Part shown: positions 12,481 through 23,380 of the stretch, in pieces
How positions within the stretch are numbered: the first letter of the stretch is position 1
How the letters are laid out: every line of letters begins with the position of its first letter
NCBI GenBank assembly: GCA_030522415.1
Contig: CM060107.1
Location: forward strand, 55,006,104 to 55,070,103
DNA length: 64,000 bases
Direction of reading: 5' to 3'
From: Channallabes apus
Taxonomy: Eukaryota > Chordata > Actinopteri > Siluriformes > Clariidae
Notes under the pieces: generated by a model
What the model was told of the DNA's origin: nothing
Seen by the model: the letters and a program-made list of their open reading frames with translations, nothing else
Database searches by the model: none
Made by a program: the position numbers and the translations under genes

Positions 12481-12805
12481 ATGTGTGATTGTGCGTGGCA
12501 TAGTTGCAGAGGTTCTTCGAAGACTTTTTATTTAACATCAATCGTAAAATAAAAGCATCAAGCGCAAAACTCAAAAGTTTTAGCAAACAATATCTACATC
12601 CACAACAAAAGCTAGACGCCTGACTGAGCATCAGTATCTATTTATACTGAATTAAATTAACTTCCTCGGTTCAGGTGACCACCTACGTCACCTGACCGAG
12701 GTGTACCGTGGGAACTGAAGTTTAGACATACCAACTGAACCAAAAACAAACTACAACCTCAAAGTCTTTGGGCGCATTGGCACCCTCTAGGGGTTAACCC
12801 TTACA
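12481..12805 (-). mobile_element. LTR-like sequence, probably the 5' LTR of the proline-rich element
   Basis: On the minus strand it starts TGTAAGGGTTAACCCC and ends CAATCACACA, with AATAAA about 60 bases before that end, as expected for an LTR's R-U5. It shares the palindromic block 'cacctgaccgagg' (around 12698) with the solo LTR at 8352-9314. No matching 3' LTR is present below 11231, so the element is truncated there. Boundaries are approximate and I could not name a primer-binding site. Confidence 0.5.
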
Positions 12806-13105
12806 CAGGTTCTGTATATTAGAATTAGAATATATTCTATTTGTTTTTAAATTAATGACCTTGAAACATTTTCCATTTACATTGATGGAAATTAAAAGGA
12901 TCTGTCAAGTTCAATCAGTCCAGTCAAGATCACATGAGGTGGTGGAATCATTCTGCTGATATAAAATTCAGACATTGTGTTCCAACAAGGCATTGCATCA
13001 TATCGATCATGCTGTCACTTAAATAAGGTAGGCGTGATTCATTTCTAAAGTACAAAAGCACCAGAGCCGCTTGTTTTTTTTTCTAATTTTAAGAGAAATG
13101 TACTC

Positions 13106-14095
13106 ATGAACCTGACAGAGTTTGATCAATCTGATCACTGTGATCATTTCTACTGTCCAGAGAGATCTGTATCTACTGCAGTGTATATTTTACTGTACGT
13201 GTGTTCAGCTGCTGTGGTTCTGCTAACAATGTGTGGAAATATGCTGGTCATAATCTCTGTTTTTCACTTCAAGCAGCTTCACACACCTACTAACATGTTT
13301 GTGCTCTCTCTGGCTGTGTCAGATTTTCTTGTTGGCATTTTTCTAATGCCAGTAATGTTCATCTGGACTATTGAGTCATGCTGGATTTTTGGGATTTTTT
13401 TCTGCAGCATGTACTGGCTGTTTAGTGGTCTCCTCATAATATCAATCTATACTGTTGCTCAGATTGCTGTGGATCGATATTTTTCTCTCTCAAACCCCTT
13501 TCTCTACATGAACATTGTCTCTTTGAGAATCACTCGTGTTGTAATTGTTTTTAACTGGTGTCTAGTGCTGGGCTATACCATAGCAATACTATATTTTAAT
13601 GGAAACTTCAAACGTTCTGTAATGTGTCCTGGAGAGTGTTTTATCTTGGTCAGTGAGGTTTGGTCTGTAATTGATCTTGTATTTTCCTTTATATTTCCAC
13701 TTTCTGTCATAATCACATTGTATACTCTAGTTTTTGTGATTGTTAAGAAACATGCGACTGCTATCAGAGAGTTTAATAATCACACACGGCCTAATACACA
13801 GAAAATCACCTCACACTCCATGAAATCTGAGAGAAAAGCAGCAAAAGTCCTTGGCATTTTAGTGTCTATGTTTCTTGTGTGTTTACTTCCATATTTTATT
13901 TATAGTTTATTAGTCAATGTTATTGTATTTAAGTTGGAAACATTTTGGAAAGTTGTTATTATTTCTTATCTTAATTCCACCATTAATCCATTTATTTATG
14001 CTCTGTTTTACCCGTGGTTTAGAAGGTGCATTAAACTAATTATAACACTGCAAATATTCCAAACAGACTCTGCATTAATCAATGTTCTTTCATGA
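13106..14095 (+). CDS. Trace amine-associated receptor, class III type (olfactory GPCR)
   Basis: Intact single-exon ORF of 329 residues with seven hydrophobic segments. Family A landmarks: N45 (1.50), D73 (2.50), DRY at 123-125, P198 (5.50), P262 (6.50), N294-P295 (7.49-7.50). The TM7 stretch NSTINPFIYALFYPWF (290-305) matches the TAAR fingerprint NSxxNPxxYxxxYxWF exactly. There is an N-glycosylation site at N2. The Asp normally at 3.32, which binds the amine, is absent (Phe or Ser, depending on alignment), and D190 falls exactly at 5.42. That combination marks the teleost class III TAARs, proposed to bind amines through TM5. The toggle Trp 6.48 is Leu260. Such receptors act in olfactory sensory neurons through G-proteins. 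AATAAA occurs at 14170 and 14219. No other receptor of the usual TAAR cluster is in the window. The exact paralogue is unknown. Confidence 0.93.
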   Translation: MNLTEFDQSDHCDHFYCPERSVSTAVYILLYVCSAAVVLLTMCGNMLVIISVFHFKQLHTPTNMFVLSLAVSDFLVGIFLMPVMFIWTIESCWIFGIFFCSMYWLFSGLLIISIYTVAQIAVDRYFSLSNPFLYMNIVSLRITRVVIVFNWCLVLGYTIAILYFNGNFKRSVMCPGECFILVSEVWSVIDLVFSFIFPLSVIITLYTLVFVIVKKHATAIREFNNHTRPNTQKITSHSMKSERKAAKVLGILVSMFLVCLLPYFIYSLLVNVIVFKLETFWKVVIISYLNSTINPFIYALFYPWFRRCIKLIITLQIFQTDSALINVLS

Positions 14096-14814
14096 AATAT
14101 ATACATATTTATTCTTCTTCTTCTGGTGTTGTGTCTAAATGAGGGTAACTTTTAATTCATTTAAATGTTAATAAAAGTTCACATTTCAATCCTGCATGTA
14201 ATGTGCACTCTGTTGATCAATAAAATATAATCTAATACAATGAGGTAGGACTACTTACATAGAAATATATAGAAATACTGAAGCATAAATTAATCATAAA
14301 TAAGATATGAATAAATTTATGAATAAATTCATAAAATTAATTAAAAGGCAATAAATGAGAAATTAAAAGACAATGAATATGTATATATTATGAGAATAAG
14401 GAAATGTCAAGAATACTACAAATTAACATGCATTGGGATAATGATTCACAGACTTCCACCAAAAAGTTCAAAAATATATTCATTTGTAATTTTATTGTAA
14501 TTACAATAATGCCAGTAAAATATTATGAACTGCAAATCTAAAGCAATATTTCTTATATACTTTGTCTTTTCTTTTCAAACTGAATATTTGGCTTGTACAG
14601 TACTTTTGCCAATTTAAAGGCAGAGGCACATCTCATTATTGCATCATGTTACATACATATTTAATATGATGGAGTTTAAGAAACTGGAGTGAAGTTTGTT
14701 ATACACCACATTTGTCAAAACCAATGTATTTTGTTTATATCAACCTGAATAATCAAAATTTTTCCAGAATATTTTTCTGTTTCATTTAGGATTTAGGGAA
14801 TACATTATACAACT
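14096..14814. other. Intergenic, no gene seen
   Basis: AT-rich sequence following the TAAR gene, with polyadenylation signals at 14170-14175 and 14219-14224. I see no ORF with family resemblance and no clear repeat boundary. Confidence 0.6.
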
Positions 14815-16343
14815 AAGCTGTACACTCCCACCTCTTTGGGAATCTACCACCTGCTGATGATACCCAATTATATATCTCAACTAAACCAGACGAAATACCT
14901 AAGTTGTCTAGATTAACTGAGTGTGTCCAGGACATAAAAGATTGGATGACCAATAACTTTCTTTTATTAAATTCAGATAAGACAGAGATATTACTTATTG
15001 GCCCAAAAACCAGCACACAACAGCTTTCACAATTCAGCTTGCGCTTAGAAGGATGTACTGTTATTACCAGCTCAGCAGTAAAAGATCTGGGAGTAATATT
15101 AGACAGTAACTTGTCTTTTGAAAATCACATTTCAAATATCACAAAAACAGCCTTTTTCCATCTTCGAAATATTGCTAAACTTAGGAACATCTTATCCGTA
15201 TCTGATGCAGAAAAACTAGTTCATGCATTCATGACCTCCAGACTGGACTATTGTAATGCATTACTAGGTGGTTGTCCTGCATCCTCAATAAACAAGCTTC
15301 AGTTAATCCAAAATGCAGCTGCCAGGGTTCTCACTAGATCCAGAAAATATGATCATATAACCCCAATATTATCATCCCTGCACTGGCTACCTGTTCAGTT
15401 TAGAATAAATTACAAAATAGTATTACTTACATACAAGGCCTTAAATGGTTTAGCTCCCACATACCTAACCAGTCTTCTGATACGCTACAATCCACCACGC
15501 GCCTTAAGATCACAAAACTCCGGACTTCTGGTAGTTCCCAGAATTTCAAAATCTACAAAAGGGGGTAGGGCTTTTTCATATTTAGCTCCAAAGCTTTGGA
15601 ATAGCCTTCCAGACAGTGTTCGGGGAGCAGACACGGTTTCTCAGTTCAAAAGTAGACTCAAGACGCATCTTTTTAATCTGGCATACACATAATTCATCCC
15701 AGTACTCATACTCCAGTACACCTATACCGAATGGCAACTACGCTAATTCTCCCCATCTGTTCTGTATTTCTCTACCCATCCCGAGGCATCGGGAGATTTT
15801 GCCAGCTTCAGTAGACAAAGGCCGACCCTGCGAGGTTCCTGAGGCATCCAGAGAAGGACCAGCTCCAACTGGATTCAGCTTTATGATGGTTGGAGCTACA
15901 CATGCTGCTCCTGTGCTTCCAGTGATCCAGACCTCATCTGCCCTCTGCACCTACTGACTCGTCCCTATGCTGAACTGGTCTTCATGACAATTTAAATAAT
16001 TTCTGTCATATTGAATTTTCACCTGCACAACACACAAGATGTTATATCATTTCTATCTGTTATCGCCCAAATGAGGATGGGTTCCCTGTTGAGTCTGGTT
16101 CCTCTCAAGGTTTCTTCCTAATGCCATCTCAGGGAGTTTTTCCTTGCCACCGTCGCCGTCACCCTTGGCTTGCTCATCAGAGACATTTCATTCATTCATC
16201 TCATTATTATTATCTGCACATTTTTCTCACACATCCACACTTCCAATTATTTTCTTTTCTATAATTATTATTATTATTTGTTTTTATTTATTTATTTTCT
16301 ATTATAATTTTATTTATTTATTTATTACTTTATATATAATTAT

Positions 16344-16418
<75 letters not shown>

Positions 16419-16548
16419 GTTTTTTTTTTTTTTTTTTTTGTTAAATTTCTTAAATTTTTGTGAAGCTGCTTTGAGACAATGACCATTGTTAAAAGCGCTA
16501 TATAAATAAAATTGAATTGAAAAAAAAATTGAATTGAATTGAATTGAA
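14815..16548 (+). mobile_element. 5'-truncated L2/Rex-type LINE
   Basis: The copy begins inside the reverse transcriptase: an ADD (14853-14861), the core of the catalytic YADD-type motif, is read a few codons before the first ATG. The open frame runs to 15692 and includes the conserved C-terminal region (RLDYCNALLGG, LHWLPV, YKALNGLAPTYL, GGRAFSYLAPKLWNSLP). This is typical of L2-clade and related fish LINEs. After the stop comes an 850-base 3' UTR with a (TA)n tract at 16349-16416, ending in a run of 'gaatt' repeats. That short tandem tail is how such LINEs end. The 5' truncation is the normal result of incomplete reverse transcription, so it is not functional. The same family recurs at 55962-57862. 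Confidence 0.85.
14904..15692 (+). pseudogene. LINE reverse transcriptase C-terminal fragment
   Basis: 262-residue open frame covering the RT thumb region and the C-terminal domain. It lacks the endonuclease and most of the RT. The first half (DIKDWMTNNFLLLNSDKTE) follows the ADD motif directly. The second half holds the LHWLPV/YKALNGLAP signature. The frame is undamaged, which suggests a fairly recent insertion, but there is no promoter and no 5' part. Confidence 0.85.
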
Positions 16549-16920
16549 TCAGTGGGTTTGCATGTTCTTCCTTTCCCTGCTGGGTTTCGTTAGGGTACTC
16601 CAGTTTCCTCTCTGTCCAAAGACATGCAGATTATGCTAATTGGCATTCCCCAAATTGCCTTAGTGTTTAAATTCAATTCAATTCAATTCAGTTTTATTTG
16701 TATAGCGCTTTTAACAATTGACATTGTCTCAAAACAGCTTTACACAATCAAAAGAATTATTTAAGTTTGTATGGAATGTGAATGTGTATGAATCAAAATG
16801 TTCAGATAGTCCCTGGTGAGCAAGCCCGAGGGCGACAGTAAATGAGGCTGTGAGTTTGTGTTTGTATGTGCCTTGCAATGGATCGGCACTGTGTCCAAGG
16901 GCTATCCGGTTTACAGATAT
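16549..16920 (+). repeat. DANA/mermaid-like SINE fragment split by a reversed LINE tail
   Basis: Bases 16550-16665 ('gtgggtttgcatgttcttcc', 'ccaaagacatgcag') and 16845-16915 ('gccttgcaatggatcggcac') are the two halves of a very common fish SINE-like repeat. Between them, about 16668-16840, lies the 3' tail of the LINE family in reverse. It starts with the 'ttcaattcaa' repeats and runs into 'tccctggtgagcaagcc'. The name is from memory of the conserved core. Confidence 0.6.
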
Positions 16921-17152
16921 TTACTGACCTGATGCTGTTTTCCTGATGCATTCATAATCATTAGTTTACTTCTGCTGGTGCGCTCTGAAAACCTCACATG
17001 ACATCAAACATATTACACTGTTAGGCTACAATATGGATTATTTTTTATTTATTAGTTTGTTTAATTCATTAATAATAATTTTAATATACATTATAAAATA
17101 AATAATTACACAGACAATTATTGTGCCAATAAAACAGATAAGTTTTTATATA

Positions 17153-18775
17153 CAGTGGTGTGAAAAACTATTTGCCCCCTTCCTGATTTCTTATTCTTTT
17201 GCATGTTTGTCACACTTAAATGTTTCTGCTCATCAAAAACCGTTAACTATTAGTCAAAGATAACATAATTGAACACAAAATGCAGTTTTTAAATGAAGGT
17301 TTACGTTATTAAGGGAGAAAAAAAAACTCCAAATCTACATGGCCCTGTGTGAAAAAGTGATTGCCCCCCTTGTTAAAAAAATAAATTAACTGTGGTTTAT
17401 CACACCTGAGTTCAATTTCTGTACTCACCCCCAGGCCTGATTACTGTCACACCTGTTTCAATCAAGAAATCACTTAAATAGGAGCTACCTGACACAGAGA
17501 AGTAGACCAAAAGCACCTCAAAAGCTAGACATCATGCCAAGATCCAAAGAAATTCAGGAACAAATGAGAACAAAAGTAATTGAGATCTATCAGTCTGGTA
17601 AAGGTTATAAAGCCATTTCTAAAGCTTTGGGACTCCAGCGAACCACAGTGAGAGCCATTATCCACAAATGGCAAAAACATGGAACAGTGGTGAACCTTCC
17701 CAGGAGTGGCCGGCCAACCAAAATTATCCCAAGAGCGCAGAGACAACTCATCCGAGAGGCCACAAAAGACCCCAGGACAACATCTAAAGAACTGCAGGCC
17801 TCACTTGCCTCAATTAAGGTCAGTGTTCACGACTCCACCATAAGAAAGAGACTGGGCAAAAACGGCCTGCATGGCAGATTTCCAAGGCGCAAACCACTTT
17901 TAAGCAAAAAGAACATTAAGCCTCGTCTCGATTTTGCTAAAATAAACATCTCAAGGTTTGCCAAGACTTTTGGGAAAATACCTTGAGGACCGACAAGACA
18001 AAAGTTGAACTTTTTGGAAGGTGCGTGTCCCGTTACATCTGGCGTAAAAGTAACACAGCATTTCAGAAAAAGAACATCATACCAACAGTAAAATATGGTG
18101 GTGGTAGTGTGATGGTCTGGGGTTGTTTTGCTGCTTCAGGACCTGGAAGGCTTGCTGTGATAGATGGAACCATGAATTCTACTGTCTACCAAAAAATCCT
18201 GAAGGAGAATGTCTGGCCATCTGTTCGTCAACTCAAGCTGAAGCGATCTTGGGTGCTGCAGCAGGACAATGACCCAAAACACACCAGCAAATCCACCTCT
18301 GAATGGCTGAAGAAAAACAAAATGAAGACTTTTGAGTGGCCTAGTCAAAGTCCTGACCTGAATCATATTGAGACGTTGTGGCATGACCGTAAAAAGGCGG
18401 TTCATGCTAGAAAACCCTCAAATAAAGCTGAATTACAACAATTCTGCAAAGATGAGTGGGCCAAAATTCCTCCAGAGCGCTGTAAAAGACTCGTTGCAAG
18501 TTATCGCAAACGCTTGATTGCAGTTATTGCTGCTAAGGGTGGCCCAACCAGTTATTAGGTTCAGGGGGCAATTACTTTTTCACACAGGGCCATGTAGGTT
18601 TTGATTTTTTTTCTCCCTAAATAATAAAACCCCTCATTTAAAAACTGCATTTTGTGTTTACTTGTGTTATCTTTGACTAATAGTTAAATGTGTTTGATGA
18701 TCAGAAACAATTTGTGTGACAAACATGCAAAAGAATAAGAAATCAGGAGGGGGCAAATAGTTTTTCACACCACTG
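17153..18775 (+). mobile_element. Tc1-like transposon with both terminal inverted repeats
   Basis: The element begins CAGTGGTGTGAAAAACTATT, ends with the reverse complement, and is flanked by TA on both sides (17151-17152, 18776-18777). Length is 1623 bp. The inverted repeats extend inward for roughly 200 bases on each side (around 'ggccctgtgtgaaaaagtga' on the left), with small differences. The insertion lies in a repeat whose empty version is at about 9470-9500. It encodes one transposase, described separately, which is broken by a frameshift, so the copy is dead but could be mobilised in trans. Confidence 0.95.
17534..18558 (+). pseudogene. Tc1-type transposase, one frameshift
   Basis: Two open frames, 17534-17986 (150 aa) and 17983-18558 (191 aa), together cover a complete Tc1 transposase of about 340 aa. 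The N terminus has the paired helix-turn-helix DNA-binding domain (YKAISKALGLQRTTVRAIIH) and the GRP-like hinge (SGRPTK). The catalytic residues can still be seen: Asp in the RTDK segment just after the break, Asp in LQQDNDPKH, and Glu in SPDLNHIETLW (DD34E type). The break is consistent with loss of one A in the run near 17976-17980, which puts a TGA at 17984-17986. Otherwise the coding sequence is well preserved, so inactivation looks fairly recent. Confidence 0.92.
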
Positions 18776-19202
18776 TAGCTGTTTTTATAACTGTACTATA
18801 ATACACTTCATCATTTCTAATAACTACAACCATTCCCTTTGCAATATTCAGTTTAACATATTTCTGTTTTATTTAAAAAAAATATGAATTGTCAAAAGCT
18901 TTTTCATTAAGTGGGCTACATAGGTAAAAACAGTTGGACTATAATCCACTCCATCATTGCTAATAACTACAACAATTCCCTTTGCAATATTCAGTTTGAC
19001 CATGTATGACCATGTATGACAACCAAATTGAAATATATTTTCATATACAACATGTATACTTTTATATTGTTTATTTTATAATAAAATTAGTTTCGTTTAA
19101 TTTTTAATCATAAACAATATTTATTTGTATGAAATATAAATGTTTATTTGCACATTGCATATTTGCAAATATAATATAAATCTAATATAATATTTGATAG
19201 CG

Positions 19203-19275
19203 ATTCCCGGGCTGGGAATCAAACCCGGGTCTCCCACATGGAAGGCGAATTGCCTAACCAATGAGCCACACCAGC
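19203..19275 (-). repeat. tRNA-Gly-like sequence, part of a repeat
   Basis: The minus strand reads tggctcattggttaggcaa (A box), an anticodon-loop-like cttccat (as in Gly-TCC) and gggtttgattccc (B box). It is the counterpart of 10060-10131 in the paralogous repeat, where the corresponding loop is ctaccat. It is probably a repeat head, not a tRNA gene. Confidence 0.5.
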
Positions 19276-19560
19276 ACTGATTAAAATGATGTAGTAAATT
19301 AAAGAGGAGAATCACAATGCCGAATCGAAGTCCTGAGCCCAAACCTCATTTAAATTAAATTAAATTAACTAATATTATAAGTAAAAAAAACAATATCCCA
19401 CTTTTAGAAAACATTTATAAATTATTTCCGACATGAGTCGGCGGGGTGTTATGTGCAGAGCGCTGGGAGATTTCCTGAAGCACCGAAAACGCTGGGGCAT
19501 TTTTTCTAAATAGACGCTATCTTTAATAACTGATGGAGGTCTTGAGCTGTATACACATGC

Positions 19561-19885
19561 ATTCCGCATGTTAAACATGTTTAATTTTTTTGCGTAGTAA
19601 AATGGAAACATAATCACGGCACCAAAACTTGTGCTGAATCATGATGAACCGCACTTACGGCCCCTGTGCGAAACCGCGTAGGTGAGATAGGGGTATTAAA
19701 CCTCCACTCTGTCATCTCATCGTATTCATTCCATAAATGTGCTACAATATACAACCCCAACAACTGACATGTTTCACATTGTTACTGAAGCTGTTGAAGA
19801 GTGTTATCAGCTGTTTGTCCATGAACTATGATTGTATACCCGGTTTGTTTCAATATGAAAATATTAGCGACAGTTTGGTGATTTA
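19561..19885. other. No gene seen
   Basis: AT-rich stretch between repeats. The only open frames are short and resemble nothing. Confidence 0.5.
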
Positions 19886-20445
19886 CAGTGGTTACAAAAT
19901 TGGAATGGCGATCTCGCCGCGTATACCGCCGTTTAAAGGCAACAGCGGCCAAAATAAATCAGTTGCATTTCAAAGTCATTCGTAAAATGGCCGCCAGGTG
20001 GCGCAAAGTGACATTTTCATTCATCGCAGTAAATACAACAGTGATGGTAATTTCCACCACAAACATGAAAAATCTGAACCAGAGCTATTAATGTGTACTG
20101 TACAATAATGAGTAAAAAAAAATTATAGTAGATTTATTAACTGAAATAAATGACCATATTTTTCAAGAGAATTTTCAAGCCCCACTCATCAAACAAAATT
20201 ATAACGAAATCGGCCAAGTTTACTATTTATTTAAATATAAATTTATAAACCAATGAGATCAAATAACACCAAGTTATTATTATAACAAGCTTACTTCGTC
20301 ACTTATCCAGAGCTTGCTTTATTAACCTTGCCTTATTTAACGTTACTTGGGTGCATTGTCTTTAAGTTCTTGCTTGGTGTAGCGGTTAGAGCACACGGTC
20401 AGTGATACATAAAGCGCCGGTTCAAATCCCGAGGGATGATGTTTT
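19886..20445 (+). mobile_element. Composite tRNA/hAT-like repeat, copy A
   Basis: Starts with a terminal sequence CAGTGGTTAC (19886). The same end is found inverted at 38379-38388 and 25386-25395. It then carries the 'ccgccaggtggcgc' palindromic block, followed by sequence homologous to the subterminal part of the hAT at 47218 ('ttcaagccccactcatcaa', 'acaccaagtta'). At 20367-20434 it ends in a tRNA-like unit: A box tggtgtagcggttagag, B box ggttcaaatcc. No protein is encoded. The far end of the element is not defined. Confidence 0.6.
20367..20434 (+). repeat. tRNA-like unit in composite copy A
   Basis: A-box and B-box sequences lie at tRNA-like spacing (tggtgtagcggttag ... ggttcaaatccc). It joins hAT-derived sequence at the same point as in the copies at 20939, 24831 and 37809. 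It could still recruit RNA polymerase III. No complete cloverleaf is evident. Confidence 0.5.
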
Positions 20446-20559
20446 AAATTTTTTAATTTTAATTATAGCAAAATTAAAATAAAAAAAATTGTTGTATTTT
20501 GATTTTGCTTCAGCATACTATAGAAAAAACAGCAAACTCGCACGCAACCAGTTTGTATT

Positions 20560-20740
20560 CTTTAAATTTAGGGGAGTGACGGCTCGGTCTGCTGCTGCTG
20601 CTGCGTGTGTGTGTGTGTCATTATACTGATGAAAAGTGGTGGCCATCTGCAGTACCGGGAGTTTTGATTTCCGACAGCTGTTTACGGCAGTGTAGTCCAG
20701 TGCGGGAGATGCATTGTGGGTAATGAAGTCCGGTGTTACA
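20560..20740 (+). promoter_or_regulatory. Promoter-like GC-rich patch with a ZNF143-like motif
   Basis: A (CTG)n and (GT)n stretch is followed by 'gatgcattgtgggtaatgaa' (about 20708-20727). Its reverse complement contains TACCCACAATGC, close to the ZNF143/SBS element common in vertebrate promoters. No gene follows, so this may be part of a transposon's promoter. Weak evidence. Confidence 0.25.
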
Positions 20741-20799
20741 TCTGTTACATTTTTGATAACAATAGTTTTTTTACAAACATTTCTACACTAATAAGATCA

Positions 20800-21005
20800 A
20801 ATGACAAGTTTAAAACAGATAAAATACACGTGCAAATAGTATAATTGTATAACAGGCTTACTTCGTTACTTATTTAACGCTTGCTTTCAAAGAAGTCGAG
20901 TGGCTTATTAACGTCACGGAGGTGTGTTGTCTCTTAGTGCCTGGTTGGTGTAGCGGTTAGCGCGCTTGGGCAGGGATTTACAAAGTGTCGGTTCGAATCC
21001 TGGAT
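20800..21005 (+). repeat. Composite tRNA/hAT-like repeat, copy B (partial)
   Basis: Contains 'aataagatcaaatgacaa', 'ttcaaagaagtcgagtggctt' and 'gttgtctcttagtg', which match the hAT BED-finger region read in antisense (compare 47550-47600). It is followed directly by a tRNA-like unit at 20939-21005: A box ttggtgtagcggttagcg and a perfect B box ggttcgaatcc. Confidence 0.6.
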
Positions 21006-22090
21006 AATGCTGTTTTTAATTATTTTAATTTTACTCAGCAAACAAACAGCAAACAAAAAAATGTATTATTCAGACCACGATATACAACCGTAATGAGTCC
21101 CTTAACCGGCTTATACAGCTGGCATGTGACCAACGTATTTAACCGTGATGAGTCCATAAAATCAGTAGCAGCTAATAATTACTAATTACTTTAGTTAATG
21201 CTGCTACTGATTTTATTCCAGCTTACCTGTTCAGGTTGATTGCGATTCTTTTTAAAATATTGTCTCAGTTTTATATGTTGTTCGTCTTGATGTTTGTCTT
21301 CTTTTCACTTGGCAACACTCAAATGCAAATTATTCACCGTGAATCAGCTGTTCTCACCTATCCATTCAGAGAAACTGAATGAGCTGAAATGAGCCTTTGT
21401 TTCACGACCGCGACACCCCTCTCTCTCACGCACATACAGTACAGAGTAGACCAAATCATTACAGTACATACTTTATCCAACGAACATGAAAAATATCCAC
21501 ATAATGATGAGTTAAGAAGCATTGCTTAATTTTCGTTTAGACAGACTGTTTGTATCTGATTATTGGTATTATTAAAGAACAGCAGCACAAACAACAACAC
21601 AAGGGCTTGTACAGCAAAGAGTTAAATTTGTAACAGTAAAAGGCATCCGAATTTAAATATATAAATTACTAGAAACAAATTGAGCACACTATCAGAATAA
21701 AAAATAGAACAAATAAAATGTTTTTTACACATACACAAGGAGGATAATGATACCGAGTTTATATTAAAATAACAAATATTGTAATATTGTTTTTGTGTTA
21801 TTATAAATAATGAAATGCAGTAGGCTGTTATGGTCATCATCAAAAGAAAATATATTAAGTAACAGATAATATTAGGTTTATATTTCAAATTAGATAAAAT
21901 GCTGATTTTCCAGCAGTAAAATTATTGTATCTCTACAGTTTACAAAACCTCCGCTGCGTGTATTCATTCACAGGCTCCAGAGCACGCACAGAGAAATAGG
22001 AGACTGTGGTTTAGGAGTGGATTGGAGAGAAGAGAGCTGTTCAGTTACTATAAAAAAAATAAAAATAAAAATATAAAAACATAATATGAT
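21006..22090. other. No gene; repeat fragments
   Basis: Bases 21315-21370 match 7980-8050 inverted. The rest is AT-rich with no recognisable ORF. Confidence 0.5.
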
Positions 22091-23093
22091 CTTTTTGAGT
22101 TATGAGTTTTTTTTATTATACATAAGACAACCTTTCAGTTTTGTAAATATTCTAGTTATAGTGTGTTAAGTTTTTCTTTAGGTTAAACGGTTTTGAGAAT
22201 TAGACCATCCAGCTAAGATCAATATTATGTCGTTGATTGATAAAATCTGGATTAAGGATATTTTATTTTGTTTTATTTATTTAATTTGTATTTTTCATCT
22301 TCCCCCCTGAGGGATTGCCACCTTATTGTGGTCAGGGGATTTGCGTGCCTCAGTGCTTGGATGTTTACCGAGGGCTCAAGGGAGGTGTGTCTGTGTGTGT
22401 GTGTGTGTGTGTGTGTCTGTGTGTGTGCGCGCGTGCGCCGTAGCCTGTGCTTTTTTCAGCGGATTTTTCCGCTACCGCAGATCAGTTTATCAACTTGTAA
22501 TATATACATTTATGAATATATTAACATGTGGAGACATCCTTATATGTTGAATGGAACTTGTAAGCCTTTGAATGGTGTTAAAAATACTTGCAAAACAAGT
22601 ATTGCAGCCATACATTGGAGGGAACTTCTGAGGTGGTCAGTGATTGATGGCACGGTCGGTCGGAGGGGGTTGTGATCACACCTATAGATCTTTTGTTCTA
22701 GGCTATCGGTCAAATATCTCTCCACTTGGAAGCAAAAACATGCAAGGGATTTCAGCATCTCGACGCACATACTAAGCTGTTTATAAAGTAGACACTGTTT
22801 GTTTTTTCATTTTGTAATCTTTCCCGTGTTTACCGTGTACTGTACAATGTATATTCATTTTTTAATGAATTACTGTAAATACTACACATTCCGTTGATTT
22901 ACCAGAAATGACTTTTCTGTTTTTTGTGTGTGCTAAACTAAACTTCAGGGTCAAAGTAATAGCGATTTTATTTGAAAAGTATTATATATTTACAATGCTG
23001 ATAAGTTCAAGCTTAGATTCATATATAAACTGCTTCAAAGTCTTTCCGTGACCGCTGAAATCCGACAGACGCAGGGCTCAAGGGAGGTGTGTC

Positions 23094-23128
<35 letters not shown>

Positions 23129-23314
23129 ATGTGTGTGTGTGCGCGTGCGCTGCAGCCTGTCATTTTCAGCGGATTTTTCCGCTACCGCAGATCAGTTTAT
23201 CAACTTGTAATATATACATTTTAGGAATATATTAACATGTGCAGACATTTAAGGGTGCGCTGCCCTCTCTTGCCCCTGCGTAGAGCCTACACACACACAC
23301 ACACACACACACAC

Positions 23315-23380
<66 letters not shown>

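Larger units (their letters stand above)
16981..19560. repeat. Interspersed repeat copy 2, interrupted by Tc1
   Basis: Homologue of 9315-10430. It provides the empty site for the solo LTR at 8352 and itself contains the Tc1 at 17153-18775. It carries only a partial second copy of the 'ctaataactacaa' unit and a short duplication 'gaccatgtat gaccatgtat' near 19000. Confidence 0.8.

Noticed and set aside
16144..16482. 112-aa ORF
   Set aside because: LINE 3' UTR including a (TA)n tract.
20367..21005. Functional tRNA genes
   Set aside because: A and B boxes are present, but acceptor and D stems do not pair well and the units recur at identical junctions in repeats.
22268..22675. Valine/cysteine-rich ORFs over GT repeats (also 23237, 45355, 50192)
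   Set aside because: Translation of microsatellites.
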